DNA from: Microbacterium sp. p3-SID336
GTDB lineage: Bacteria; Actinomycetota; Actinomycetes; Actinomycetales; Microbacteriaceae
DNA: 64,000 nucleotides
Assembly: GCF_025143365.1 (NCBI RefSeq)
Contig: NZ_JALXPE010000012.1
Location: forward strand, 9,393-73,392
Direction of reading: 5' to 3'
Position 1 is the first letter of the stretch; each line of letters begins with the position of its first letter. Below, piece after piece: positions 25,355 through 33,468 of this stretch. A program made the translations under genes and the position numbers. A model generated the notes under the pieces. That model ran no database searches. It saw only the letters and a program-made list of their open reading frames with translations, and was not told the origin of the DNA.

Positions 25355-26167
25355 TCAGTACTGTCCGAGGGCGAGGCCCTTGGCGAAGAACCGCTGCGTG
25401 CAGAGGAACAGGATGACGGTGGGCAGGGACACCAGCACGGCCGCGGCGAGCACGACCGACATCTGCGCGCCGCCGTAGGTGCTCTGCATGCCGGAGAGCG
25501 TCGTGATGATGGGGCGGATGTCGTCGGACTGGCTGAGCGTGAGGCCGAGCAGCAGATCGTTCCACACGAACGTGGCCTGCAGGATGAAGATCGCGACCAG
25601 GGCGCTCGACGCCATCGGCAGGTACATCCGGCTGAAGATGCGCCAGGTGGTGGCGCCGTCGAGCACCGCGGCCTCGAACACGTTGTGCGCGACGCCGGTG
25701 AAGAAGTTCCGCATCACGAACGCCGAGAACGGGATGGAGATCGCGGTGTAGATGATGACCATGCCCACGCGGGTGTCGAACAGGCCGATGCGCGAGTATG
25801 CGTCGAACAGCGGCAGCAGCACCATCTGCAGCGGGAACACGGTCCCGCCGAAGATCACGACGAACCACAGGAAGCCCCGCTTCAGCCGCAGCGCCACGAT
25901 CGCGAAGCCGGCGGCGGCGCCCACGACCACGGCGATCGCGGGCGACACGACCGAGTAGATGAGGGTGCTCAGGATGCTGTCGCCGAGGCCGGACAGCTCG
26001 AACGCCTGCGCGAAGTTCTCGAACAGGTGGAAGTCGGTGGGCAGCCACGACTCCTTCGAGGTGAAGGTCGTCGGGTCCTTCATGGCGTTCACGACGAGCA
26101 GGTAGGCGGGCAGCAGCCACACGATCCCGAGGATGACGAGGATGCTCGTCCGGATGATCTTGGCCAT
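25355..26167 (-). CDS. Carbohydrate ABC transporter permease (MalG type)
   Basis: 270 residues with six predicted membrane spans. The EAA loop reads FEAAVLDGATTWRIFSRMYLPM, the standard ATPase-docking motif of CUT1 sugar permeases, and the protein ends in FFAKGLALGQY. MAKIIRTSILVILGIVWLLPAYLL is the N-terminal helix. The start overlaps the upstream permease stop (TGATG). No cognate ATPase is in the locus, so a shared MsiK-type ATPase encoded elsewhere is likely, as is usual for actinobacterial CUT1 systems. Confidence 0.9.
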   Translation of the reverse strand: MAKIIRTSILVILGIVWLLPAYLLVVNAMKDPTTFTSKESWLPTDFHLFENFAQAFELSGLGDSILSTLIYSVVSPAIAVVVGAAAGFAIVALRLKRGFLWFVVIFGGTVFPLQMVLLPLFDAYSRIGLFDTRVGMVIIYTAISIPFSAFVMRNFFTGVAHNVFEAAVLDGATTWRIFSRMYLPMASSALVAIFILQATFVWNDLLLGLTLSQSDDIRPIITTLSGMQSTYGGAQMSVVLAAAVLVSLPTVILFLCTQRFFAKGLALGQY

Positions 26168-27042
26168 CACATCTCCTTCTTCGGGGACAGCTGCTGACGC
26201 AGGTACAGCACCGAGGCGATCAGGGTGATGACGGTGAGGAACACCGCGATCGCCGAGCCGAGCCCGTAGTCGCTGTTCACGAACGTCTCCTTGTACATGG
26301 TGAGCGCGAGGGTCTCCGACACGGTGCCCGGTCCGCCCTTGGTCATGCCCCACACGATGTCGAAGGTCTTCAGGCTCGCGACGATGGAGAGTCCGACGAC
26401 CACGGCCGTGAGCGGGCGCAGCATGGGCCACAGGATGCTGGTGAAGAGGCGGATGCCGCCGGCGCCGTCGATGCGCGCGGCCTCCAGCGGCTCCTTCGGG
26501 ATGGCCTGCAGCCCGATCGTGAACAGCAGTGCGTTCACGCCGACGCCCTGCCACGACGAGGCGATGATCATCACCACGGTGTTGAGCGGCGCGTCGAGGA
26601 GCCACCGCGGCGGGTCGGTCACCCCGAACGCCGCGAGGGCCTGGTCGAGCGCCCCGCCGGAGGAGAGGATGAACGACCACACCACGCCGACGCCGATGCC
26701 GGAGAGGGCGTAGGGGATGAGGAAGGGGAGGCGCAGCCAGATGCCCCCGCCGAGGTTCCAGGTGAGCAGCGCGATCGCCAGACCGATGCCGACCGGGATG
26801 ATCAGGGTGCCGATGACCCAGAGCACGGTGTTCATCGCAGAGCCCACGAAGTCGGCGTCGGTGAACATCTCGACGTAGTTGTCGAGCCCGATCCAGTCGG
26901 GGCTGCCGAGGCCGTTGTACTTCGTGAAGCTGAGGAACACCGTCCACAGCAGCGGAAGGTAGAGCAGGACCGCCACCAGGATCACGCCCGGGGCGATGAA
27001 GCCCCGGGCGGACCACTGGTACGGCGTCTTCTGATGCGCCAT
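26167..27042 (-). CDS. Carbohydrate ABC transporter permease (MalF type)
   Basis: 291 residues, six spans. Hallmarks: YLPLLWTVFLSFTKYNGLGSPDWIGLDNYVEMF, PYALSGIGVGVVWSFILSSGG, the EAA loop LEAARIDGAGGIRLFTSILWPML and FDIVWGMTKGGPGTVSETLAL. The start is the ATG at 27042, 8 bp after the binding-protein stop. It forms a heterodimer with the MalG-type partner. Confidence 0.9.
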   Translation of the reverse strand: MAHQKTPYQWSARGFIAPGVILVAVLLYLPLLWTVFLSFTKYNGLGSPDWIGLDNYVEMFTDADFVGSAMNTVLWVIGTLIIPVGIGLAIALLTWNLGGGIWLRLPFLIPYALSGIGVGVVWSFILSSGGALDQALAAFGVTDPPRWLLDAPLNTVVMIIASSWQGVGVNALLFTIGLQAIPKEPLEAARIDGAGGIRLFTSILWPMLRPLTAVVVGLSIVASLKTFDIVWGMTKGGPGTVSETLALTMYKETFVNSDYGLGSAIAVFLTVITLIASVLYLRQQLSPKKEM

Positions 27043-27050
27043 CCGCCCGC

Positions 27051-28322
27051 TTACTCCTGCTCTGCCCAGTACTTGTCGGCGGTGGCCTGGATCTTCTCCA
27101 GGAACGGCATCGGGTCGCCCGGGTTGGCGTTGAACGCGCCGAACTGCTCGATCGCGGTGGTCACGATCTCCGTGGGCATGGCCTCGAAGAACCGGTCGTA
27201 GAGCGAGTAGTCCTCGCCGGCGATCTGCTCGCCGAGCTCGGCCAGAGCGGGGTCGGAGACCTCGGCCTTCGGGTTGAAGGCCACGTCGCCGTGCGCCTCG
27301 TTCCACGCGGTCTGGGCCTCGGGGGACATCCACCACTCGGCGTAGGCGAGACCGAGGTCGCGCTGCTTCGAGTTCTCGGCGGTGCAGATCGGGCCCGACT
27401 CGACGGCCACCGGGGTGGTGTCGAGGTCGCCGTTCACGGCCGGGATGGCGAACATGCCGTAGTCGTCGGCGGTCATGCCGGCGCCTTCGAGGTTGCCGGC
27501 GAAGAACGTGCCGAAGTTGATCATGGCGTAGTCGCCCTGCTTGAGGCCGACCGCGGGGTCGGTGGTGCTGCCCGCGTCGCTGAACCAGCCGTTCTCCTGC
27601 TCCTCGAGCCAGACGTTCATGATGTCGACGATCTCGGGGTCGGTGTACTTCACGTCGCCGGTGGTGAGCCCGGCGTACAGCTCCGGGTCGGTCGAGGCGA
27701 CGAGGTGCTGGAACCACTGGAAGGTGAACAGCACGCTGGTCTGGTAGTACGGCGTGACGCCCGCGCTCTTGAGGGTCTCGGCCGCGGTGTTCAGCTCGTC
27801 CCACGTGGTGGGGACCTCGACGCCGTTGTCGGCGAAGGCGGCCTTGTTGTAGAACATGATCCAGTACGCGATGTTCATGGGCACGCAGTACTGCTTGCCG
27901 TCGAACGTGTAGCTGTCGCGGAGGTCTTCGCTCACCCAGCCCTCGTCGACCGCCTTCGACCAGATGTCGGTGGTCTCGGCGACCAGGCCCTCGTCCACGA
28001 GCTGCTTGAGCGAGTCGCCGGTGTGCCAGGTGAAGAGGCCGGGCGACTTGTCGGTGCGGAACGACTGCTTGATGAAGGCGTCGTACTGGTTGGCGTCCGA
28101 GTAGCCGGTGGTCTTGAGGGTGATGTCGACGGCTTCGCCGCTGACCTCGTTGAGGGACTCGAAGTCCGGCTTCCACGCCGCCTTGTCTGTGTAGAAGTCG
28201 AGCGTGCCGGTGACCTCTCCCCCGTCGTCCCCGCCTCCGGAGTCGCTGGAGCACCCGGCGAGGGCCAGGCTGCCGAGGAGGAGACCGGCCGCGGCGGCGG
28301 CGATCGTGCGTCGCGAAATCAT
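27051..28322 (-). CDS. Sugar ABC transporter substrate-binding lipoprotein
   Basis: 423 residues. Lipoprotein signal MISRRTIAAAAAGLLLGSLALAGC with the lipobox Cys at about residue 24, followed by a Ser/Gly/Asp-rich linker. The family 1 solute-binding fold shows VPMNIAYWIMFYNKAAFADNGV, VPTTWDELNTAAETLKSAG and YAEWWMSPEAQTAWNEAHGDVAF. It captures an oligosaccharide at the membrane surface and heads the import/hydrolysis operon. A LacI-type operator precedes it. Confidence 0.9.
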   Translation of the reverse strand: MISRRTIAAAAAGLLLGSLALAGCSSDSGGGDDGGEVTGTLDFYTDKAAWKPDFESLNEVSGEAVDITLKTTGYSDANQYDAFIKQSFRTDKSPGLFTWHTGDSLKQLVDEGLVAETTDIWSKAVDEGWVSEDLRDSYTFDGKQYCVPMNIAYWIMFYNKAAFADNGVEVPTTWDELNTAAETLKSAGVTPYYQTSVLFTFQWFQHLVASTDPELYAGLTTGDVKYTDPEIVDIMNVWLEEQENGWFSDAGSTTDPAVGLKQGDYAMINFGTFFAGNLEGAGMTADDYGMFAIPAVNGDLDTTPVAVESGPICTAENSKQRDLGLAYAEWWMSPEAQTAWNEAHGDVAFNPKAEVSDPALAELGEQIAGEDYSLYDRFFEAMPTEIVTTAIEQFGAFNANPGDPMPFLEKIQATADKYWAEQE

Positions 28323-28343
28323 TCAGAACTCCCTTGTTCGTAT

Positions 28344-28357
28344 TGGTATCGTTACCA
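28344..28357. promoter_or_regulatory. LacI-type operator before the importer operon
   Basis: TGGTATCGTTACCA is a near-perfect dyad 21-35 bp upstream of the binding-protein start. It closely matches the stronger dyad at 31395-31410 before the ROK kinase and the half-conserved one before lacI, so the local LacI protein probably coordinates all three units. Confidence 0.75.
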
Positions 28358-28446
28358 GAAATCTGGTCTCACGATACCGAGGTGATGACTGCGGTGCAAG
28401 GGATTCCCGGGTCGGGATCCCTCTGGATGGTGCTGCGTGTCGGTGT

Positions 28447-30285
28447 TCAGTTGTCGCTCGTGCCTGTGCCGCGCACGAAGGCCTTGACGGTCGCGAACCG
28501 GGCGCTGCGCGACTGCTCCGTGCGCTCGATCCGGTAGGCGCCCACCGCGGCAGGCACGATGAACGTCTCGGCGTAGTGGATCACGAAGGGGTCGAAGGCG
28601 CCGGTCGGGCTGACCACCCGCACCTCGTCGCCCTCCACCAGGTTCAGCACGTTGACCGTGCCGTCGGTGTCATGGTCGGCTGCGTCGGCGAACCAATGCC
28701 GGCGGACCTCGATGAACTCCAGGGCGTGCAGACCGGTGCGCTCCTCGGTCACCGCGTCGTCGCTGCGGATCGTCTCGACCTGATCGACCAGGTTCTCCAC
28801 CACCCAGGTGCTGTCGCGGTCCCACTGGATGTTGCGGGCGCCGTGGTCGAGGTGCACCGGGCGCGGGATGCCGTCCAGGCCGACGCGGCCCCAGTCCCAG
28901 AGCTTGAAGGTGAAGATGAACGGCGTCGCCGAGATCTCCAGGACCATCGAGTTGGAGCCGGACGCGTGCACGGTGCCCGCCGGGATCAGGAAGTGGTCGT
29001 GCTTGCGCGCGGGGAAGGAGTTGACGTACTTCTCGGCGGGGAACGGGTGCTCGCCGTCCTGCGCGGTCGCGAGGTCCTGCAGCATCTCGGCGGGGTCGAT
29101 GCCCTCCTTCGTGCCGAGGTACACGACCGCGTCGTCGCCGGCGTCGAGCATGTAGTAGCTCTCGTCCTGCGTGTAGTGCATGCCGAACGTGTTCTGGATG
29201 TAGTCCGTCAGCGGGTGCACCTGCAGGCTCAGGTTGCCGCCGTCCATCGTGTCGAGGAAGTCGAAGCGGATCGGGAACTCGGCCCCGAAGCGCGAGAAGG
29301 TCTTCGCGCCGAGCAGCTCGACAGGCCGCGAGAAGACCAGGTCGAGCGCTGGGAGCTCCAGCACGCCGCCCTCGCCCTCCAGCAGCAGCGAGTTCTCCTC
29401 CGGCACGCAGTCGAAGCACCAGGCGTAGTTGTCCTTCGACGGATCGAGACCGATGAGGTTCTTCATCCACTGGCCACCCCACACGCCGGGGTCGAAGAAC
29501 GGCACCACGCGGAACGGGCGGGCCGCCGCATCCTGCAGCGCCTGGCGGAACGCGGCGCCGCTGATCATGCCCGCCTCGGGCGAGTCCGGGTGCGGCTCGG
29601 CGGGGGCGATCGCATTGCCGTCGAGCACGAAGTCGACCGTGTCGAACAGGTTGCGCTTGTGCCGGTCGGCGACGCGCCACTCCACGAAGAAGCCGCGCTT
29701 GTACTTGCGGAGGTTGTCCTCGCCCGGGTTGTCGGCGCGCCAGTTCGTCGCGCCCTTCCGCTGCCGCAGCTGGATCTCCCAGCGCGCCATGTCGACCAGC
29801 ACCGTGGCGGCGGAGCCGGGCAGTCGCGGGGTGAGGAGTGCCGCGCCCCAGCCGATCACGACCGTGGGGGTCTCGCCGATCGCCGCCGCGAGGGCGTCGA
29901 GCTTCGCGCCGTCGTAGAAGTCGCTCAGCGTGAAGTGGCTCATCACGCCGAAGACCCGGTCATCCGTGAGGTTCGGGGCGATCAGCTCCTCGACCTCGGC
30001 GACCGGGCGGGCCGCCGTCTCGACATCCTGGATCGTCCAGCCCGGCAGCGCCGTCCGCACCTGTGCGGTGAGAGCGGGCACGTCCACGCCGGGGTACGTG
30101 TCGACCAGGAGCACGGGGGCCGTTCCGGTCACCCGTGCGCACGCCTCGGCGAGCTCCGCCGCGGCTGACCAGCCTTCGGCGCCACGGAGGATCCGCTCGC
30201 CCGGCGGCAGTGCCACGGTCGGCTGGGTGTCGTAGCGACCTCGGGTCGTGTGCCCTTCGTGCATGTCGCTGATCGGCGTGGTCAC
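28447..30285 (-). CDS. Class I mannose-6-phosphate isomerase-like protein, long form
   Basis: 612 residues, about 200 more than a normal class I enzyme. The C-terminal part has the zinc ligands of the cupin fold: Gln/His in SLQVHPLTDYI, Glu in ESYYML, and His in IPAGTVHASGSNS. This predicts Man6P to Fru6P isomerisation. The N-terminal ~200 residues (ILRGAEGWSAAAELAEACAR; MARWEIQLRQRKGATNW) resemble a nucleoside-kinase-like fold without a Walker A motif, a recognised fusion in some bacteria but of unknown role. The GTG start overlaps the ROK stop (GTGA) with AGGAGG upstream. Together with the ROK kinase it suggests mannose is released from the imported glycan. Confidence 0.82.
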   Translation of the reverse strand: MTTPISDMHEGHTTRGRYDTQPTVALPPGERILRGAEGWSAAAELAEACARVTGTAPVLLVDTYPGVDVPALTAQVRTALPGWTIQDVETAARPVAEVEELIAPNLTDDRVFGVMSHFTLSDFYDGAKLDALAAAIGETPTVVIGWGAALLTPRLPGSAATVLVDMARWEIQLRQRKGATNWRADNPGEDNLRKYKRGFFVEWRVADRHKRNLFDTVDFVLDGNAIAPAEPHPDSPEAGMISGAAFRQALQDAAARPFRVVPFFDPGVWGGQWMKNLIGLDPSKDNYAWCFDCVPEENSLLLEGEGGVLELPALDLVFSRPVELLGAKTFSRFGAEFPIRFDFLDTMDGGNLSLQVHPLTDYIQNTFGMHYTQDESYYMLDAGDDAVVYLGTKEGIDPAEMLQDLATAQDGEHPFPAEKYVNSFPARKHDHFLIPAGTVHASGSNSMVLEISATPFIFTFKLWDWGRVGLDGIPRPVHLDHGARNIQWDRDSTWVVENLVDQVETIRSDDAVTEERTGLHALEFIEVRRHWFADAADHDTDGTVNVLNLVEGDEVRVVSPTGAFDPFVIHYAETFIVPAAVGAYRIERTEQSRSARFATVKAFVRGTGTSDN

Positions 30286-31373
30286 TGGTCCTCCTGTGCG
30301 GAAAGGGTGGTGGCTCGGGCGTCGGCCGCTGGTGCGGCGGGAGTGGTGGGGCGCGCGGACGGTGCGGGTGCGTCCGCGGGTGTAGGTGCGTCGGCGGGCG
30401 CGGGTGCGGCGGCGGGTGCGGCGGCGGGTGCGGTGGCGGGTGCGGGCGCGGCGGCGGGTGCGGGTGCGGTGGCGGATGCGTCGGGGATGGCAAGCGCGCT
30501 GGTGACGGAACCGGGTTCGGCCGGGAGCGCGGTGCGGGCGAGGGCGCTGAGACCCCGGGCGACGGAGAGATCGGGCTCGGGCGGCACGATGAAGCGCGGC
30601 GGGGTGAGCGACGGCCACCGGTGGGCGTGCACGTACTCCTCGATCGGCTCGGCGATCGCGTCGCCCGCGCGCAGGATGCCCCCGGAGAGGATCACCACGG
30701 ACGGATCGTAGGAGTGCACGAGGCTGGTGACGACGGCGCCCCACACGTGCAGGAATCGTGCGCGCAGCTCGGGGTGGGCGTCGGTCGTGAAGACCTCCGC
30801 CATCGTGATGCCGGGCGGCAAGGCACGGGTGCTGGCGAGGGCTTCGCCGCAGCCGAGGTTGCCGCACGGGCATGTCGGGCCGTCCAGGTCGACCGTGAGG
30901 TGTCCGCCGAGGATCCCTGCGTGGCCGGTGCGACCGCGCAGGGCAGTGCCGTCCATCAGCGCGGCGGTCCCGATGCCCGTGCCGAGGGTGACCAGTACGG
31001 CGTCGCGTTCGCCCGCGGCGCTGCCGGTCGAGGTCTCGCCCAGGAGGGCCGCCCTGGCGTCGTTCTCCACGACAGCGGGCAGCCCGAACTCCGCGCGGGC
31101 CCAGGTGCGCAGGTCGAAGTCGCGGAGGAAGTCGTACTTGGCGTTCGCGTGCCGCATGCGACTGGTCGCGGGGTCGACCACACCGGGGACGGCGATGCCG
31201 ACCGCGTCAGCATCCCGTCCGATCTCGGTGAGCAGCCGATGCGCGTCGACCGCGGCGTCGGCGAGGTCGGAGGCGGCGCCCCGCACGGGGAGCCGGCTGG
31301 AGGCGAGGATGCTGCGGCCGTCGATCACGGCGAGCTTGATCTCGGTGCCCCCGAAATCGATGCACAGCTCCAT
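30282..31373 (-). CDS. ROK-family sugar kinase with Ala/Pro-rich tail
   Basis: 363 residues. ATP-binding MELCIDFGGTEIKLAVID, LGTGIGTAALMDG, HAGILGGHLTVDLDG, the ROK zinc motif CPCGNLGCGEALAS and VVILSGGIL. The catalytic core ends near residue 290. The last ~70 residues are a low-complexity tail (SATAPAPAAAPAPATAP and similar), not known in the family and probably disordered. It likely phosphorylates the hexose released by the glycosidase, feeding the isomerase gene that overlaps it by 4 bp. A LacI-type operator lies 22 bp upstream. Confidence 0.87.
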   Translation of the reverse strand: MELCIDFGGTEIKLAVIDGRSILASSRLPVRGAASDLADAAVDAHRLLTEIGRDADAVGIAVPGVVDPATSRMRHANAKYDFLRDFDLRTWARAEFGLPAVVENDARAALLGETSTGSAAGERDAVLVTLGTGIGTAALMDGTALRGRTGHAGILGGHLTVDLDGPTCPCGNLGCGEALASTRALPPGITMAEVFTTDAHPELRARFLHVWGAVVTSLVHSYDPSVVILSGGILRAGDAIAEPIEEYVHAHRWPSLTPPRFIVPPEPDLSVARGLSALARTALPAEPGSVTSALAIPDASATAPAPAAAPAPATAPAAAPAAAPAPADAPTPADAPAPSARPTTPAAPAADARATTLSAQEDQ

Positions 31374-31394
31374 CGGTCCTCCTCGCTCGACTGA

Positions 31395-31410
31395 TTGGTA
31401 ACGTTATCAA
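31395..31410. promoter_or_regulatory. LacI-type operator before the ROK kinase
   Basis: TTGGTAACGTTATCAA is a 16-bp dyad with central AACGTT, one mismatched pair, 22 bp upstream of the kinase start. This is the classic CcpA/LacI-like operator shape and the best of three sites in this locus. Confidence 0.8.
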
Positions 31411-31530
31411 CGGGACTGCGGGGTGTCAACATGCTCTAGTTCCTCCCGCTCGCGCGGATCGCGGGCCGCGCTCGAACGGCGCAGGGGACCGCGGACCGCG
31501 CGCCGAGCAGCGCGTTCGCCCCGGCCCGGG

Positions 31531-31747
31531 TTCAGCGGACGCTGCGGAGCCACATCAGCGCCTCGACGCGCCGCGCGGCGTCCGGGTCGCCCCGCCGGGG
31601 TTCAACGGACGATGCGGAGCGGCACCAGCAGTTCGACCTCGCGGGCGGCGGCGTTCAGGTCGTCCTGCCCGCGCTTCGCGGACGCTGCGGAGCGGCACCG
31701 GCGCCTCGGCCTCGCGCGCGGCCCCGTCCAGGTCGCCCCCGCCCGGG
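31531..31747 (-). repeat. Three degenerate copies of the lacI 3' coding tail
   Basis: Blocks starting TTCAGCGGACGCTGCGGAGC (31531), TTCAACGGACGATGCGGAGC (31601) and TTCGCGGACGCTGCGGAGCG (31675) repeat the gene's last ~70 bp (31748 on) at 70-74 bp spacing. Read on the minus strand they encode tails AAREVELLVPLRIVR-stop (31601 copy), GAAREAEAPVPLRSVR without stop (31675 copy) and AARRVEALMWLRSVR-stop (31531 copy), against AAAREVELPVSLRSVR-stop in the gene. Differences are mostly replacement or third-base changes and the frame within each copy is kept. Confidence 0.88.
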
Positions 31748-31748
31748 T

Positions 31749-32771
31749 TCAGCGGACGCTGCGGAGTGATACCGGGAGTTCGACCTCGCGGGCGGCGGCG
31801 TCGCGGTCGCGGCCGTCGAGGCGGTCGAGCAGCAGCCGGGTGGCCGTGCGGCCGAGTTCCCGCGGGTCGTGGTCGATCACGCTGATCGGCACGGGGGAGA
31901 GCTCGGCGAGCTCGAAGTCGTCGAAGCTCATCAGCTCCGGGAAGTCCGCCGGGGTGCGCAGGCCCGCATCGAGCTGCGTGCTGATCTCCTTGAGCGCGCC
32001 GATCGCGTTGCGGTTGTTGGCGCAGAAGATCGCCGTGGGCGGGTTCTTCGCGCGGAGCAGTGCGCGCGTGGCGTCGCGGGCCTGCTCCACGGTCTGCTGC
32101 TCTGTCGCGACGAGGTGCGGATCCGCGGTGAGGCCCCGGGCGTCGAGGGCGCGCAGGAATCCGGCGTGACGGCGGGCTCCCGTGAAGATCGACGGCGCAT
32201 TGCCGAGGTAGCCGATGCGCGTGTGACCGCGGTCGATCAGGGCCGTGGTGCCGCGGAACGCGCCCTCCTCGTCCGCGAGCACGACGCTGTCCACGGCGAG
32301 GCCGTCGATGCGGCGGGACGCGAGCACCACGGGCACCCCCTGGTTCTGCGAATGTGCGAGATGCGCGGAGCTCGGCCCGGCAGGCACCACGATCAGCCCG
32401 TCCACGCGGCGGCCGAGGAAGTCGCCGACGAGCTCGGCCTCCCGGGTCGCGTCCTCCGAGGTGTTGCCGAGCAGGATGCGACGCCCGGTGAGGGCCGCCT
32501 CCTCCTCCACGCCGAGCGCGAAGGTGCTGTAGTACGGGTTGGCGATGTTGGTGATGGCGACGCCGATCAGTCCGCTGCTGTGGCCGGGACGGATGCTGCG
32601 CGCGTTCTCATTGCGGTGATAGCCGAGCTCGGCCACGGCTTCCAGGACGCGCTGCTGCACCTCGGGCTTCACGTTCACCCCGCCGGACAGGGTCCGCGAC
32701 ACGGTCATGGGGCTGACGCCCGCGCGCTGCGCGACCTCTTTCACGGTCGGCCGGTGCGCTCTCTCGGCCAT
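31749..32771 (-). CDS. LacI-family transcriptional regulator
   Basis: 340 residues from the ATG at 32771, which has GGAGG six bases upstream; starts at 32789 or 32801 would add up to 10 basic residues with poorer ribosome sites. The HTH is TVKEVAQRAGVSPMTVSRTLSGGVNVKPEVQQRVLEA, and the hinge helix region contains NENARSIRPG. The periplasmic-binding-like domain shows GLIGVAITNIANPYY, DGLIVVPAG, PVVLASRRIDGL and LMSFDDFELAEL. It probably represses the glycan locus downstream and itself, through the TTGGTAACGTTATCAA-type sites. Its 3' tail is duplicated three times just beyond the stop. Confidence 0.92.
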   Translation of the reverse strand: MAERAHRPTVKEVAQRAGVSPMTVSRTLSGGVNVKPEVQQRVLEAVAELGYHRNENARSIRPGHSSGLIGVAITNIANPYYSTFALGVEEEAALTGRRILLGNTSEDATREAELVGDFLGRRVDGLIVVPAGPSSAHLAHSQNQGVPVVLASRRIDGLAVDSVVLADEEGAFRGTTALIDRGHTRIGYLGNAPSIFTGARRHAGFLRALDARGLTADPHLVATEQQTVEQARDATRALLRAKNPPTAIFCANNRNAIGALKEISTQLDAGLRTPADFPELMSFDDFELAELSPVPISVIDHDPRELGRTATRLLLDRLDGRDRDAAAREVELPVSLRSVR

Positions 32772-32804
32772 TCCTGCCCTCCGACCCATCCTGCGTACCA
32801 CCTG

Positions 32805-32820
32805 AAGGGAACGTTATCAG
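32805..32820. promoter_or_regulatory. LacI-type operator half-conserved before lacI
   Basis: AAGGGAACGTTATCAG keeps the AACGTTATCA half of the operator seen at 31395-31410. It lies about 35 bp upstream of the chosen lacI start, consistent with autoregulation. The left half has decayed. Confidence 0.55.
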
Positions 32821-32857
32821 CGGACTGCCGAATCGGCGGCGAGGTGTCGATGGTGAC

Positions 32858-32949
32858 GGCGTACACAACTCCTCAAAACATGTCCGGTACGGCGGGGTTC
32901 TGGGCGGCTGCGGGTCGACCCAGCGAGAATCTGAGGAGTTGTGAACGCC
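32858..32949. repeat. Family B hairpin element, copy B2 (92 bp)
   Basis: Arms GGCGTACACAACTCCTCA and TGAGGAGTTGTGAACGCC pair with one mismatch. The interior holds a GGGTCGACCC palindrome. It differs from B1/B3 in having CTCCTCA in place of CTCAGGAG, with the matching change in the other arm, so pairing is preserved. Flanking CGAATCGGC occurs on both sides (32829, 32949). Confidence 0.82.
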
Positions 32950-33001
32950 GAATCGGCTGCACCCCGGGGCGAGGTGCCGGCAGTGGTGCGGCTCCCGCCA
33001 C

Positions 33002-33094
33002 CCGTGCGCATAACTCAGGAGAAACGCAGTCCGAGCGCCTGGACGGACCGGATCGGCGGTCGCGCGGTCCGGTTCTCCTGAGTTGTGCACGCGG
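33002..33094. repeat. Family B hairpin element, copy B3 (93 bp)
   Basis: Arms CCGTGCGCATAACTCAGGAG and CTCCTGAGTTGTGCACGCGG, both extended by the AA/TT next to the loop, pair apart from a few bases near the open end. Unlike B1, B2 and B3 lie in a divergent gap (lacI / small DUF2188-like gene), so a terminator role is less obvious there. From 33095 to 33240 only the ribosome-site region of the next gene is seen. Confidence 0.85.
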
Positions 33095-33240
33095 TTCGAG
33101 GGTGAACGGGGCCGAGCGTCAGGTGGGTCGCGGGTGAACGCGCGGGACGAGGGTGAGGCGGCGACCGCGGCGCGAGGTGTCAAGGGTCTCTTCCGCGTCG
33201 GAGGTCTCGCGTAGAAAGGAGGTCGACGGAAGGGCAGGGC

Positions 33241-33468
33241 ATGGCCGCAGGTGACATCGAGACGTTCTCGCGCAACGGGATCTGGTTCAACCGCATCCAG
33301 GGGGAGTCGCACACGCTCGGGAGCAGCTTCGAGTCCATGGAGGAGGCGGTGAAGGTCGGCCGCGGGGCCGCGGTCGCGCGTCAGGTGCACCACGTCGTGC
33401 GCACGGAAGAGGGCCCCTCCGAGGATGTCGCTCCCCACGAAGCGCACCCGCGCGACCTGATGTGGTGA
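33241..33468 (+). CDS. DUF2188-like small protein
   Basis: 75 residues: MAAGDIETFSRNGIWFNRIQ, then SSFESMEEAVKVGRGAAVAR and VHHVVRTEEGP. The alternation of a short sheet, an EEAVxxGR helix and a HxVxxxDG-like turn fits the DUF2188 family, whose function is unknown. An AAAGGAGG sequence lies at 33214-33221 and a weaker AGGG just before the ATG. The stop TGA overlaps a GTG of the next gene, so both are probably one operon. Confidence 0.7.
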   Translation: MAAGDIETFSRNGIWFNRIQGESHTLGSSFESMEEAVKVGRGAAVARQVHHVVRTEEGPSEDVAPHEAHPRDLMW

